The translations under genes and the position numbers were made by a program. 64,000 nucleotides of DNA from Caenibius sp. WL (lineage in GTDB: Bacteria; Pseudomonadota; Alphaproteobacteria; Sphingomonadales; Sphingomonadaceae): NCBI RefSeq assembly GCF_019803445.1, contig NZ_CP081844.1, positions 2,802,501-2,866,500 of the forward strand, given 5' to 3'. Every line of letters starts with the position of its first letter. The stretch's first letter is position 1. Below are positions 9,232-17,967 of this stretch, piece after piece. Under the pieces are notes generated by a model. It searched no databases. It was not told the origin of the DNA and saw nothing but the letters and a program-made list of their open reading frames with translations.

Positions 9232-11562
9232 TTACCATTTGTAGGACAGCGTACCTGTGATAGTGCGCGGTTCGTTCCAGTTGGCCGACCGGTACATGCC
9301 GAAGTCGATCCCTTGGACCTGCTTCTTTTCGTTCGTGACATTCTTGACGAAGAGCGACAGTTCCGCCTTGCCCGGCCCGATCGGGATATCCGACAAGGCA
9401 AGGCGCATGTTGAGGTTCGGCAACGAAGGTAGACCATCGAGCGCGGCGACATAGCTGCCCCCGGCATTGGGTGCGGTCAGTGATTTGTTGACCGGATAGA
9501 GGTAAGTCTTCGAAACATATGTATAGTCGGTAATCAGGTGCAGTCGGCCGTATTTGGTATCGGCCAGTTCCCCATCCAGGTTGATGTTCAACGAATGCTT
9601 CGGCGCATAGGGCGCCAAGCGATTGCTGGCCGTATCGATGAGAGGTCGACCCGGCGCGAAGCTGTTGTCGAGGAACTTCTTGAACTTGGTGTGCAGGTAT
9701 CCGTACCCGACCTGCAACGACCAGCCATCCGCGATCTGCGCCGCTGCTTCGATTTCGATGCCCTGATAGATCGATTTGCCCGCGTTCGACAGGAACGACT
9801 GCGTCGATGCCGGCAGCAACTGGGTAAGTTGTTGATCGGTGATGCGGTTGCGGAAATAGGTGAGGTTCAGAGTGGCCCGGTTGTCGAACAGACGGGATTT
9901 CACGCCCAGTTCCATCGACAGGGATTTCTGCGGCTTGTAGGGATTGACCACACGCGGATCGCTCAGTTCCGAACTGAAACCGCCGCTCTTGAAGCCGCGC
10001 GCGACGCGGGCATAGAGATTGATGTCGTCCGTAATCTTGTACGACAGGGCCGCGACCGGTGTGGTGCCGTGAAACTTTGCCGAATACTCGGTGTAGGGGA
10101 AGATTTCTGACGAGAACGGACCATCGAAACCCTGCGTATTGAAGCGATGGGTCCAACCGCCCTTGCGTTCACTGGTATAGCGCAGACCGACGGTAGCGGT
10201 CAGACGCTCCAGGAACGTGTAATCGATCTGCGCATAGATCGCCTTGGCCGTGGTGTCGGACGCATATTCGCTGCGGACAGGGCCAGTTCCGAACAGGCTG
10301 AAGAGCTGCGCGCCCCGTGTCGTACCGTCATCCTTGAAATGGTAAAGCCCGACCACGTATTTCAGGTTGTTGTCCAGCGCACTGCCGATCGCCTGCAATT
10401 CGTGGCTGGTCTGCTTGTAATGCGTATCGCGATTGAAATAGGTTAGCAGCCCCCAGTTGAAGCCCGGTGATACATTGACGCTGGTCAGCGGCGATCCATC
10501 CAGATCGCCACTGTCATTGTAATGCATCGAACGGTGGCTGAAGATATACTTCAACTGAAGATTGTCGGTCGCCTCGAAGTCCAGGGTAACGGAATGTCCC
10601 TTGCTGGTCAGATTGGTGAACAGCGGGAAATCAGGATTGGTGCTGATCCGCTTCGGGCGGCTGGTCTGCACATAAGGTGTCAGTGCATTCTGGATCGCAT
10701 TGCCGATGGCCGGGCCGAATACGCTGAGAAAATTGCCGCTCCAGCCCGACAACGCATACAGGCTGGTCGGGTTCGGCGTATCCCTGGTTTTCGAATAGTC
10801 GAATGCGTAATCAGCGGTTAGCCGCTCACCCAGTTCGAAACGCGCGGCGGCGCGCAACGACAGCCTGTTGGTCTTGCCGAGATCATCGGAGGTCGAGTTC
10901 TTCACCCAACCATCCTGCAGTTCCTTGCGCGCGGCCAGAGTAACGGAGACGATAGACATCTTCGGAAGATCGACCGTCGCCCCGAAGACGCGGCGGTTGT
11001 ACTCGCCGAACTCCAGGTTGGCCTTGCCCTTGAACTCACCTGATGGCTTGCGAGTAACGAAGTTGATCGCGCCGCCTTCGGTGTTGCGGCCGAACAGCGT
11101 ACCCTGCGGGCCGCGCAGAACTTCGACCCGTTCCAGGTCGACGATATCGAAAACGCTGCCCTGCGATTTACCGAGATAGACGCCATCGACATACATGCCC
11201 ACCGGCGGATCGACCCAGATCGCGGGTTGCCCTGTGATGGAGCCGCGGATCCCGATCGTCGGGATCGAGCGCGTTCCCGGGTTGGAACGATAGAACAGGT
11301 TCGGCGCCAGGCCGCCAAGCCCTGCAGCGCTTGTCACCCCGCGCGCCTCGAGCTGCTCCGCACCGATGGCCGTAATGGCGATCGGAACGTCCAGCAGCCT
11401 TTCCTCACGCTTCTGCGCCGTGACAATGATTTCACCCAGCCCGCCAGATTTGGTTTCCGCCTTATCTTCGGAACCTGCGCGATCCTGCGCAGCGGCCAGC
11501 GCAGGAAACATGGCGAAATACAGCGCCGAACCTGCCAGAATCATCGATTTCATTGATTTCAT
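9232..11562 (-). CDS. TonB-dependent outer membrane receptor
   Basis: About 776 residues: signal peptide, a TonB-box-like segment (GLGEIIVTAQKREERLLDVP), plug domain (VDGVYLGKSQGSVFDIVDLERVEVLRGPQG is the plug landmark region, residues about 125-155) and a 22-strand barrel closing with a terminal aromatic (YKW). The ATG at 11562 is preferred because GGGAGGGG precedes it; an upstream ATG at 11604 lacks a site and would spoil the signal peptide. It sits between a tandem TetR gene upstream and the DUF1214 pair downstream. The ligand is unknown. Confidence 0.9.
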   Translation of the reverse strand: MKSMKSMILAGSALYFAMFPALAAAQDRAGSEDKAETKSGGLGEIIVTAQKREERLLDVPIAITAIGAEQLEARGVTSAAGLGGLAPNLFYRSNPGTRSIPTIGIRGSITGQPAIWVDPPVGMYVDGVYLGKSQGSVFDIVDLERVEVLRGPQGTLFGRNTEGGAINFVTRKPSGEFKGKANLEFGEYNRRVFGATVDLPKMSIVSVTLAARKELQDGWVKNSTSDDLGKTNRLSLRAAARFELGERLTADYAFDYSKTRDTPNPTSLYALSGWSGNFLSVFGPAIGNAIQNALTPYVQTSRPKRISTNPDFPLFTNLTSKGHSVTLDFEATDNLQLKYIFSHRSMHYNDSGDLDGSPLTSVNVSPGFNWGLLTYFNRDTHYKQTSHELQAIGSALDNNLKYVVGLYHFKDDGTTRGAQLFSLFGTGPVRSEYASDTTAKAIYAQIDYTFLERLTATVGLRYTSERKGGWTHRFNTQGFDGPFSSEIFPYTEYSAKFHGTTPVAALSYKITDDINLYARVARGFKSGGFSSELSDPRVVNPYKPQKSLSMELGVKSRLFDNRATLNLTYFRNRITDQQLTQLLPASTQSFLSNAGKSIYQGIEIEAAAQIADGWSLQVGYGYLHTKFKKFLDNSFAPGRPLIDTASNRLAPYAPKHSLNINLDGELADTKYGRLHLITDYTYVSKTYLYPVNKSLTAPNAGGSYVAALDGLPSLPNLNMRLALSDIPIGPGKAELSLFVKNVTNEKKQVQGIDFGMYRSANWNEPRTITGTLSYKW

Positions 11563-11707
11563 CGACCCCTCCCATTCTCTCTTTACTTGAGAGCTTTTGC
11601 TCACTTTCCCGGGCCGCTCTCCGATCTATGTCGAAGCGGAACAGCGCGCGAGTCTGCGAATCTCGATGGACTATTGGCTATCATCGAAACGAACGGGCAG
11701 TCAATCT

Positions 11708-11728
11708 AATACGAAACTATGCCGTATT
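11708..11728. promoter_or_regulatory. Short inverted repeat, possible TetR operator
   Basis: AATACG (11708-11713) and CGTATT (11723-11728) form a 6-bp inverted repeat with a 9-nt spacer, placed between the TetR stop codon and the TonB receptor start. Position suits an operator for the neighbouring regulator, but short repeats like this also arise by chance. Confidence 0.3.
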
Positions 11729-11729
11729 T

Positions 11730-12980
11730 TTACTTCAAGCGCACCCCCGACAACACGATCTGGACGGCCATAGCGACCGCCTCTTCCCTGGCTTGCGCAT
11801 CGGGGCGCTCTTCACCTGCAAGCCAGCGCACCCCTTCGGTCGCTAGGGTAAAGAAGGTGCGGCAGACGAACGGCCCAGCCACCGGCCAGCCGAACGCCAG
11901 AAGGTATCGTCGCAATTGCGCTGCGGGCCCATTGCGCATCAGTTCGCTGACTTCGGCCATCACGGCAGGGAAGCGCCCGGATTCCGCCAGCATCAGCCGA
12001 TGCAGCGCGAGGCTGCGCGGGGCGAGATGGCGATCGAGCACACCCGCGATCAGCGCCCGCACCGTCTCCTCAATCGTCGCCCCTATAGTCACCGGAATTT
12101 GCGGCCCCCAGATGTCTTCCGCTTCGCGCAAGACAACGTGCTGGAACAACGCGACCTTTGTCTCGAAATGACGGAAAAGTGTGGCCTTGCTAACTCCCGC
12201 CTGCCGCACGATCCGGTCCAGATTAGCCCCGTGAAAACCTCTCTCGAGGAATTCCTGCATGGCCGCATCGAATAGCCCTTGCAGTCTTTCGAACGGCATG
12301 CGGATCGCTGCCCGCGCCTCGGATGGTGTCGGGGCCTCAGACTCCAGGGTGAGCGCCAGCACATCCTTGATCGACACCGCAGGCGCCGTGCGATAGCCAT
12401 TAAGGAACAAATGCGTGGCCGCACGAGCGATCTTCCGCGCTTCCGCATCGGACGGCTTGGCATATCCGTTCAGGTAACGGCTGCCGTCCACCACGCAGCT
12501 GACGAAACGGAAGGCAAGCAGTTCGGGATTGGTCGACACAATCACACCACGCTCGATAAGCTCGGCGAAATAGGATGTCAGAAGATCGGACACCGCGATC
12601 CAGGCGTGCTGCAGATCCATGGACAGTGTCGGCAGTTCTCGCTCTGCGGTGATGGTGGCCCGATAGAGGCCACTCCCTTCCCGGCCAATCACAATCGACA
12701 GATAGCTGTACGCATAGTTGCAGAGCACCTCCGTCAGATCACTTCCCTTGATCCTGACACACGACAGCGACACACGCATCCGGTTGAGCGCCTGCTCTAC
12801 GACAGCCGCGAAAAGCGCATCCTTGCTGGGAAACAACTCGTAATAGCTATTCTTTCCGACCCGCGCCTCGCGAGCGATCCGGTCGACGCTGGTCGCCCAC
12901 ACCCCGTGCGTCAGGAATTGCTCCTCCGCCGCATTGATGATGCGCTCGACGGCCGGGGGGGAAGCTTTCAGTTTGGGCAC
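11730..12980 (-). CDS. Tandem double TetR-family regulator
   Basis: 416 residues, about twice a normal TetR protein, because two complete TetR units are fused. Unit 1 has its HTH at roughly residues 10-60 (TSVDRIAREARVGKNSYYELF) and a ligand-binding half to about 195. Unit 2 begins near residue 230 with a second HTH (ANLDRIVRQAGVSKATLFRHF) and its own C-terminal half, which includes VRALIAGVLDRHL, a segment common in TetR_C domains. It is encoded 167 bp upstream of the TonB receptor and on the same strand. Since TetR proteins dimerise, one chain could make a pseudo-dimer. Confidence 0.85.
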   Translation of the reverse strand: MPKLKASPPAVERIINAAEEQFLTHGVWATSVDRIAREARVGKNSYYELFPSKDALFAAVVEQALNRMRVSLSCVRIKGSDLTEVLCNYAYSYLSIVIGREGSGLYRATITAERELPTLSMDLQHAWIAVSDLLTSYFAELIERGVIVSTNPELLAFRFVSCVVDGSRYLNGYAKPSDAEARKIARAATHLFLNGYRTAPAVSIKDVLALTLESEAPTPSEARAAIRMPFERLQGLFDAAMQEFLERGFHGANLDRIVRQAGVSKATLFRHFETKVALFQHVVLREAEDIWGPQIPVTIGATIEETVRALIAGVLDRHLAPRSLALHRLMLAESGRFPAVMAEVSELMRNGPAAQLRRYLLAFGWPVAGPFVCRTFFTLATEGVRWLAGEERPDAQAREEAVAMAVQIVLSGVRLK

Positions 12981-13121
12981 GCACAGGATCCAGATGCTCT
13001 TAAACGAAACCGAAGCCTAACCGGTGTCCGCTCGCCTGTAGAGACCCTCGAAAAATAAAACGATTGAGTTTCGAAAATTCCGTACACGGCCGGTAGCCTG
13101 TGTCAGCTTTAGCAATTAGTT

Positions 13122-13274
13122 GGGGAACCACACATAGAGCGTCACCCCCATACAGACGACCTCGGGCGAAGAGTGGAAATAACCGGAACGGATTGGCTGG
13201 TTTGCGAGGACGGGGCATCGCCTCGCCTTACGCCCCCTCATTCAAGAAATCGGTGCAATCCTTCTGACAGCACC
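13122..13274 (-). mobile_element. IS6 remnant (right end)
   Basis: Decayed start of an IS6 transposase on the minus strand (MPRPRKPANPF at 13218, then frameshifted) followed outward by the typical right end CTGACAGCACC finishing at 13274. Similarity to intact copies begins near 13122, so only about 150 bp survive. Confidence 0.75.
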
Positions 13275-13352
13275 TCGTGGCTCCATAGCGGCTCGATGTA
13301 ACCAGTCTGTGGCCAAAACGGCTCCCCAAGGTGATGGCAAGCCGATTCCAGA

Positions 13353-13442
13353 TCAAATCTCAGTGCGTTCCGACAACGTCAGTGCATCGTCGATATCGAC
13401 ACCGAGATATCGCACCGTGTTTTCGATGTTCGTATGATCGTG
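13353..13442 (-). pseudogene. Tyrosine-recombinase (integrase) C-terminal fragment
   Basis: Thirty codons read HDHTNIENTVRYLGVDIDD and then ALTLSERTEI and a stop at 13353. This is the extreme C-terminus of a phage-type integrase: H-N-TVRYLG, where the Y is the catalytic tyrosine. Everything upstream is missing and replaced by the hairpin at 13447-13480. It is a relic of a former integrative element in this IS-rich spot. Confidence 0.6.
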
Positions 13443-13446
13443 CCGT

Positions 13447-13480
13447 CATCCCAGGGCGTGTTCCCACACGTCCCGGGATG
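13447..13480 (-). terminator. Hairpin after the glycine-rich protein gene
   Basis: CATCCCAGGGCGTGT and ACACGTCCCGGGATG form a 15-bp stem (one mismatch, one wobble) around TCCC, 19 nt past the stop codon of the gene ending at 13499. No U-tract follows on the minus strand, so termination strength is uncertain. Confidence 0.45.
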
Positions 13481-13498
13481 CGGCCATCATGGCTTAGC

Positions 13499-14359
13499 TT
13501 ACTTGCTGGCTTCGGATTCAGCCTTCTGCTCCTGTGTTGCCGTCTGCTGGATCTGGCTTTGGGTCATGGCTGACATCACGGCATTGCCGCTGGCCGAGAA
13601 GTTGCTGGCCGGAAGGAGCGCGCTCGTGTCGTCCATCTTGACCAATATTTGCTGCACTTCGCCGTGGCCATTGACAAAGAGTTGGCGCACCTTGCCGATG
13701 CGCTCACCGTCCGGCGCGAGCACCGGCATGCCACGTGTAACCTGGAAACTGCCCTCGCTCGTACCCTTCATATTACCCGAACCGGTGACGGAACCAGGCC
13801 ATCCGGTGTCACCCGAACCCGATACGCTGCCCGAGCCCGAAAGTGCGTCGGTCAGGCTGCCGGTAAGGCGGCCAGCGAGCGCACCGCTACCCGCACCACC
13901 CATGGTACCCTGAGCCGACTCGACGCCGCTGCGACTGGTTTCACGGGCCGATCGCCCTGCGCTGCGTGCAGCATCGGTGCCGAGCAACTGGGCGTCGAGA
14001 CTGCTCGCACTGCTGCTACTCGCATTACCCAAGGCCTCGCCTGTAATCACCTGAGTGGGTGTGCTGACTGCTGTTGAAAGATCACCGCCACCCGAAGCAC
14101 GGGTGCTGCGGTCCATGTGAACCTGACCAGTACGACGATTGATAGACTGATTTCCGCTCGTCGAGCCCTCACCGCGAAGCGTACCGCCGGCCGATGAGCG
14201 AACAGAGTCAAGCGTGGAGTCCACCGAGCCGGTGCCGCCCAGCGTACCACCGAACGCCCCTCCCAGTCCCCCTCCAAAACCACCGCCCAGCAATTGGGCA
14301 TGGGCAGGAGCGCCTGAGAGCATCAGGGCCGTAGTCATGATGATGATGATCTTACGCAT
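13499..14359 (-). CDS. Secreted Gly/Ser-rich protein with PRC-like C-terminus
   Basis: 286 residues starting with a signal peptide (MRKIIIIMTTALMLSGAPAHA; AAGGAT upstream supports 14359). Residues 22-45 are glycine repeats (LLGGGFGGGLGGAFGGTLGG), residues 45-200 are low-complexity Ser/Gly/Ala/Thr, and the last about 85 residues hold a compact segment resembling a PRC-barrel (VLAPDGERIGKVRQLFVNG, then VQQILVKMDD). The protein probably sits in the envelope. It is encoded downstream of a subtilisin-like protease and near an ECF sigma/anti-sigma pair. Function is not known. Confidence 0.6.
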   Translation of the reverse strand: MRKIIIIMTTALMLSGAPAHAQLLGGGFGGGLGGAFGGTLGGTGSVDSTLDSVRSSAGGTLRGEGSTSGNQSINRRTGQVHMDRSTRASGGGDLSTAVSTPTQVITGEALGNASSSSASSLDAQLLGTDAARSAGRSARETSRSGVESAQGTMGGAGSGALAGRLTGSLTDALSGSGSVSGSGDTGWPGSVTGSGNMKGTSEGSFQVTRGMPVLAPDGERIGKVRQLFVNGHGEVQQILVKMDDTSALLPASNFSASGNAVMSAMTQSQIQQTATQEQKAESEASK

Positions 14360-14451
14360 TTGGCTATCCTTTTCTCGATTTGGTGAAGCGCGTGTGACTT
14401 CTGACGGGAAAACGATGACCGACCGCGATATAATCCGTACGGTCGCGCAAT

Positions 14452-15687
14452 TTACTTGGAGCGTCGACAGGAACCACACAAAAGACCCCGCCCATAGAGC
14501 ATGTCCGGTCCCTTGCGCCCCAGATCGATCGCTTCGCGATCAAGCGCTGCGGTAATACTGGTGACGTTGTCGTTCGCCAGCGTCGCTGCCACTCGTGCGG
14601 CGACTAGTGGCGCGGCATAGGAGGTGCCGCGCACACGGATCCACTTTCCCTCGGCGTTTGCCGCCACCATGTCAGCCCCAGGCCCGGCATAATCTAGGTG
14701 CAGTGCCTTGCCTGCCTCGATCAGCGCACGATTGCGGCCGTCCACTCCTGTCACCGCGATGACACCGGGATAGGAAGCAGGATAGGCCGGTGGTGCGGCC
14801 GGGCCATCATTTCCGACAGGGGCCACCACAAGCACACCACGCCGGCGTGCGGCGGCAATGGCCTGTCCGAGCAGAGGGTTGTTCGGTCCCACCAAACTGA
14901 TGCAGATGACCCGCACCCGCAAGCTGATCAGCCAGTTGACTGCCCGGCTAATGGCAAGCGCGTTCCCTCCGGTGGGGTCTGCTCCATAGACGTCGGCCGC
15001 TGCTATATTTCGCACCCCGGCGCTGCGTAGCAAGGATGCGGCAGCACTCCCGTGGTCGCTCGCACGCGGCGCGCCCTGAACGAAGCCACGAACAGGTCCT
15101 GCCGCAGTCGCCGGTCCGACACCGCCATCGATCAATCCGACCTGGGTGGCGATCCCTGGCATGACGGAGGGGCTTTTCTCTGCCCCGGCAGAGGCCGAAC
15201 CGCCGGCAGGCAGGTGAATGCTGTCGGTGGCAATGTTCGCCTGGGGCAGAAGTTTGTACAGGGCCTGCTCTGCACGAACCAGCGACATGCCTTTCGGCAC
15301 TCCGAGACGGGCGACTCCGATGTCCAGCTCATCCAGCGTCTCACGTCCAAGCAGCGTGAAGCCGGCGTCCTGAGCCGCCATAAGGTCGGTATGGGCGGGA
15401 TCGAGCAACAGCAGTTCGCCTTTGCGAGCAGGTTCGCCCGCATTGTCGAACTCGATGCTGTCCCGGTTACGGCGCACCAGTTCGCTCAGCCGTGACACGC
15501 GCTGTTCGGCAAGTTTCGTTGCATCGGTGGTAAGCTGCGAGGTTTGCTCGAGCGGTTCGAGCGTGCGGTCCACAGTGCCCAGGACATCGCCCACGGCTCC
15601 TCCCAACGGCGGTACGCTCAGTTGCGCCAAAGCAGGAACAGTACCCGCCGAAGCCAGGAACATCAGGATCGCAAGGCTGATGCGCAT
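14452..15687 (-). CDS. Secreted subtilisin-like (S8) serine protease
   Basis: 411 residues with a signal peptide (cleavage near AQ at 21-22), a propeptide-like region to about residue 175, and an S8 catalytic domain. The triad is complete: D187 in VGLIDGGVG, H212 in ASDHGSAAASLL, S356 in VRGTSYAAPLVAA; the oxyanion N293 lies in APVGNDGPA. The domain is short and compact, and two cysteines sit at the end (LLCGSCRRSK). It is transcribed divergently from the ECF sigma gene, and the two putative start codons overlap, so promoters must lie inside one another's coding region or the sigma start is further in. Confidence 0.88.
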   Translation of the reverse strand: MRISLAILMFLASAGTVPALAQLSVPPLGGAVGDVLGTVDRTLEPLEQTSQLTTDATKLAEQRVSRLSELVRRNRDSIEFDNAGEPARKGELLLLDPAHTDLMAAQDAGFTLLGRETLDELDIGVARLGVPKGMSLVRAEQALYKLLPQANIATDSIHLPAGGSASAGAEKSPSVMPGIATQVGLIDGGVGPATAAGPVRGFVQGAPRASDHGSAAASLLRSAGVRNIAAADVYGADPTGGNALAISRAVNWLISLRVRVICISLVGPNNPLLGQAIAAARRRGVLVVAPVGNDGPAAPPAYPASYPGVIAVTGVDGRNRALIEAGKALHLDYAGPGADMVAANAEGKWIRVRGTSYAAPLVAARVAATLANDNVTSITAALDREAIDLGRKGPDMLYGRGLLCGSCRRSK

Positions 15688-16258
15688 CGGTCTTTTTCCA
15701 AAATTCTTCCAGAACTATGGATTAAACGAAGCCGCTTGTCCGTTTAATCCGGCAAGAAAGGTAACGACGCTGACGCAGGACTTCCAACAAGGCATTCTGA
15801 CGCTGCTTCCGCGCTTGCGGCGGTTTGCCGTCGGGCTTGCCCGTAATCCGGCCGATGCGGACGACCTGTGTCAGGTAACAATCGAGCATGCTTTGCGCAG
15901 TCGCCATCAGTGGCTGCCAGACTCACGCCTCGATAGCTGGATGTATCGGATCATGCGCAATCTCTGGATTGATGAGACAAGAGCGGCGGCCCGGCGGAGC
16001 AAAACTTTTGTCGAGGAAGAACAAGGTCTCTCGGTCGGTGCAAACGGTGCGCAAGAAGCAAGGCTCGAACTCAATGACATTGGCCGCGCCCTGACAAAGT
16101 TGCCCAACGAACAACGTGAAGCGGTGCTCCTGGTGATGGTAGAGGGCTATTCCTACAAGGAGGCCGCCGGGATCGTCGGTTGTCCCGTAGGAACGCTGAA
16201 CTCACGTCTCGTGCGCGGCCGCGATGCCATGCTCGCCATTCTGGGAGACATGGCATGA
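15680..16258 (+). CDS. ECF-type RNA polymerase sigma factor
   Basis: About 165-192 residues depending on start. Region 2 is seen as FAVGLARNPADADDLCQVTIEHAL with the RLDSWMYRIMRNLWIDE helix, and region 4 as LPNEQREAVLLVMVEGYSYKEAA followed by VGTLNSRLVRGRDAM. The only upstream ATG is at 15680 and overlaps the divergent protease start; the conserved sequence begins near 15768, where CTG follows AAAGG, so a non-ATG start is possible. The stop overlaps the anti-sigma start (ATGA), indicating coupling. Confidence 0.88.
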   Translation: MRIGLFPKFFQNYGLNEAACPFNPARKVTTLTQDFQQGILTLLPRLRRFAVGLARNPADADDLCQVTIEHALRSRHQWLPDSRLDSWMYRIMRNLWIDETRAAARRSKTFVEEEQGLSVGANGAQEARLELNDIGRALTKLPNEQREAVLLVMVEGYSYKEAAGIVGCPVGTLNSRLVRGRDAMLAILGDMA

Positions 16259-16974
16259 CAATCTTACCTGAACTGCTGGCGGCCTATGCCGATGGCGAAC
16301 TCGATGACGAAACCACACGCAAGGTCGAGGCAACGATTGCCCGCGATCCTGGGCTCCAAGCCAACCTCGTGGCGCACCATGCGCTGCGAGCGCGGCTGGT
16401 TGCACACTTCGCTCCGATCGCTGAGCAGCCGGTACCTGACCGGCTGCTACAGGCCATCACGAAGAACGGAGACGAGAGGCCCAATGTGATTGATTTCGCT
16501 GCACGGGCGCGCAATCGCCGCACACCGGTCATACGGGCGCGATGGGCGCGCATGGCCGGTCCGGCGCTCGCAGCCTCGCTGATCCTGATCTTGATCGTCT
16601 TCGGTTTGCAACCGGCTGACAGTCCCTATGCACAAGGCGACATTGCTCGGGCGCTCGATAGCCAACTGGCATCCACACAGAAAACCGGTGCCCGGGTTCG
16701 TATCCTGCTCAGTTTTCAGGACAAGCAGGGGCAATACTGCCGTGGATTCACGACAGAGGGACGTGCCGGCATCGCTTGCCGTGATGCCGGAGGCTGGCGC
16801 CTGCTCAAGACTTTCGATGGTCGCAAAGCCGATGACACCGAATATCGTCAGGCGGGCAATCCGGATATGGCGGTCATGACCGTGATCCAAAGAATGGCGG
16901 CGGGAGAAGCTCTGGATGCTTTTGAAGAGGAGCAAGCCGCCCGCAACGATTGGCGGGCCCTGCGCCAGCATTGA
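16255..16974 (+). CDS. Membrane anti-sigma factor
   Basis: 239 residues: a cytoplasmic N-terminal part of the zf-HC2-like or RskA-like anti-sigma plan (LLAAYADGELDDETTRKVEA), one transmembrane helix at about residues 100-120 (MAGPALAASLILILIVFGL), and a periplasmic domain with two cysteines. No HxxxCxxC zinc motif is visible. It overlaps the sigma gene by 4 nt, the usual arrangement of an ECF sigma and its inhibitor. Release of the sigma factor by proteolysis is known for the family; the adjacent secreted protease is a candidate partner or target by position only. Confidence 0.8.
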   Translation: MTILPELLAAYADGELDDETTRKVEATIARDPGLQANLVAHHALRARLVAHFAPIAEQPVPDRLLQAITKNGDERPNVIDFAARARNRRTPVIRARWARMAGPALAASLILILIVFGLQPADSPYAQGDIARALDSQLASTQKTGARVRILLSFQDKQGQYCRGFTTEGRAGIACRDAGGWRLLKTFDGRKADDTEYRQAGNPDMAVMTVIQRMAAGEALDAFEEEQAARNDWRALRQH

Positions 16975-17068
16975 AGCTGCCGTTGCGCTACCATTTTCAA
17001 AGGCGGTTATCGATGAACGACCGAGAGCTTCCCGAAGCGAAAAACTATCCCATGATGTCCAGGATTCG

Positions 17069-17344
17069 ATGATGGAAATAGCGCAGCAAAGGTTCTCCTA
17101 CCGGACGGCTTCCTGGGGTGAGCTGGCGGTTTCCGGTGCGCTTGTCCGCTCGGAGTGTCAGCGATGCGGCCTGCAGCATCACGTCAATCCACTCATCAAC
17201 GCCTTATGTTTTGGCACTGCCACATCGCCAATTAACACGTTGGCCAAATGCACAGTGGTTGGGTGCGATGGCATGATTTTCTACCTGGCCTTGCCTCCCG
17301 AAGGCGGTGAATGGATTGCCTTGCTCCGAGGCGACAAGAAGTAA
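17069..17344 (+). CDS. Small zinc-ribbon-like hypothetical protein
   Basis: 91 residues from ATG 17069 (or 17072; AGGA just upstream). Four cysteines are spaced as CQRCG and later KCTVVGCDG, suggesting one metal site, followed by IFYLALPPEGGEWIALL. The protein is not recognised. It follows the anti-sigma gene by 94 nt on the same strand, and the IS6 remnant begins about 120 nt downstream. Confidence 0.5.
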   Translation: MMEIAQQRFSYRTASWGELAVSGALVRSECQRCGLQHHVNPLINALCFGTATSPINTLAKCTVVGCDGMIFYLALPPEGGEWIALLRGDKK

Positions 17345-17466
17345 ATCCGACTTGGTCTTTGCAATCCCAATATTTCCAGTTTTGGCTTGGGCAATAGATC
17401 TGACAAAGCTATCTTTGCGAGATGACAGGCAATATCCCGTCTCCTTACGCACCCTGTACGAATATT

Positions 17467-17729
17467 GGCAGCGAACAGCGGACCAAACCTGTTCCACCAC
17501 AGCCGCACGGTTTCATGACACAGGTCTATCCCCCGCTCGAACAGCAGATCCTCGACATTCCGCAGCGATAGCGGAAACCTCACATAGAGCATCACCACCA
17601 TCCGGATCACCTCCGGCGAGGAGTGGAAATACCGGAACGGATTGGCTGGTTTGCGAGGACGGGGCATCGCCCCGCCCTACCCTGCAACCATCTCTCAGCC
17701 AATCGGTGCAATCTTTTTGACAGAACCCT
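17467..17729 (-). mobile_element. IS6 remnant (N-terminal transposase fragment and right end)
   Basis: Minus-strand codons from 17667 give an intact start of an IS6 transposase (MPRPRKPANPFRYFHSSPEV through LWWNRFGPLFAANI, about 67 residues), then unrelated sequence from about 17467. The right end is present with a changed tip (TTGACAGAACCC). The rest of the element is deleted. Confidence 0.85.
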
Positions 17730-17967
17730 CCAGCGGGATGGGACGATGATGGGCAAACGGAACCGTAAGATAATCCGTCTCGTTCTCGCGTCGGAGCATC
17801 AGCCTGTCTCCGGGATGGTAAGCAATCTCATGGCCTAGCGCGCCACGCTCACAAATAGCAGTGTTGCGGGCGGATTGCCGATCGCGGTGAGACCGGATCG
17901 TCCTCGTTAATCGTGTGTTTCGCTATCAATCGCTATTCACGACAAATGATATTGGGAGAAACATGCC

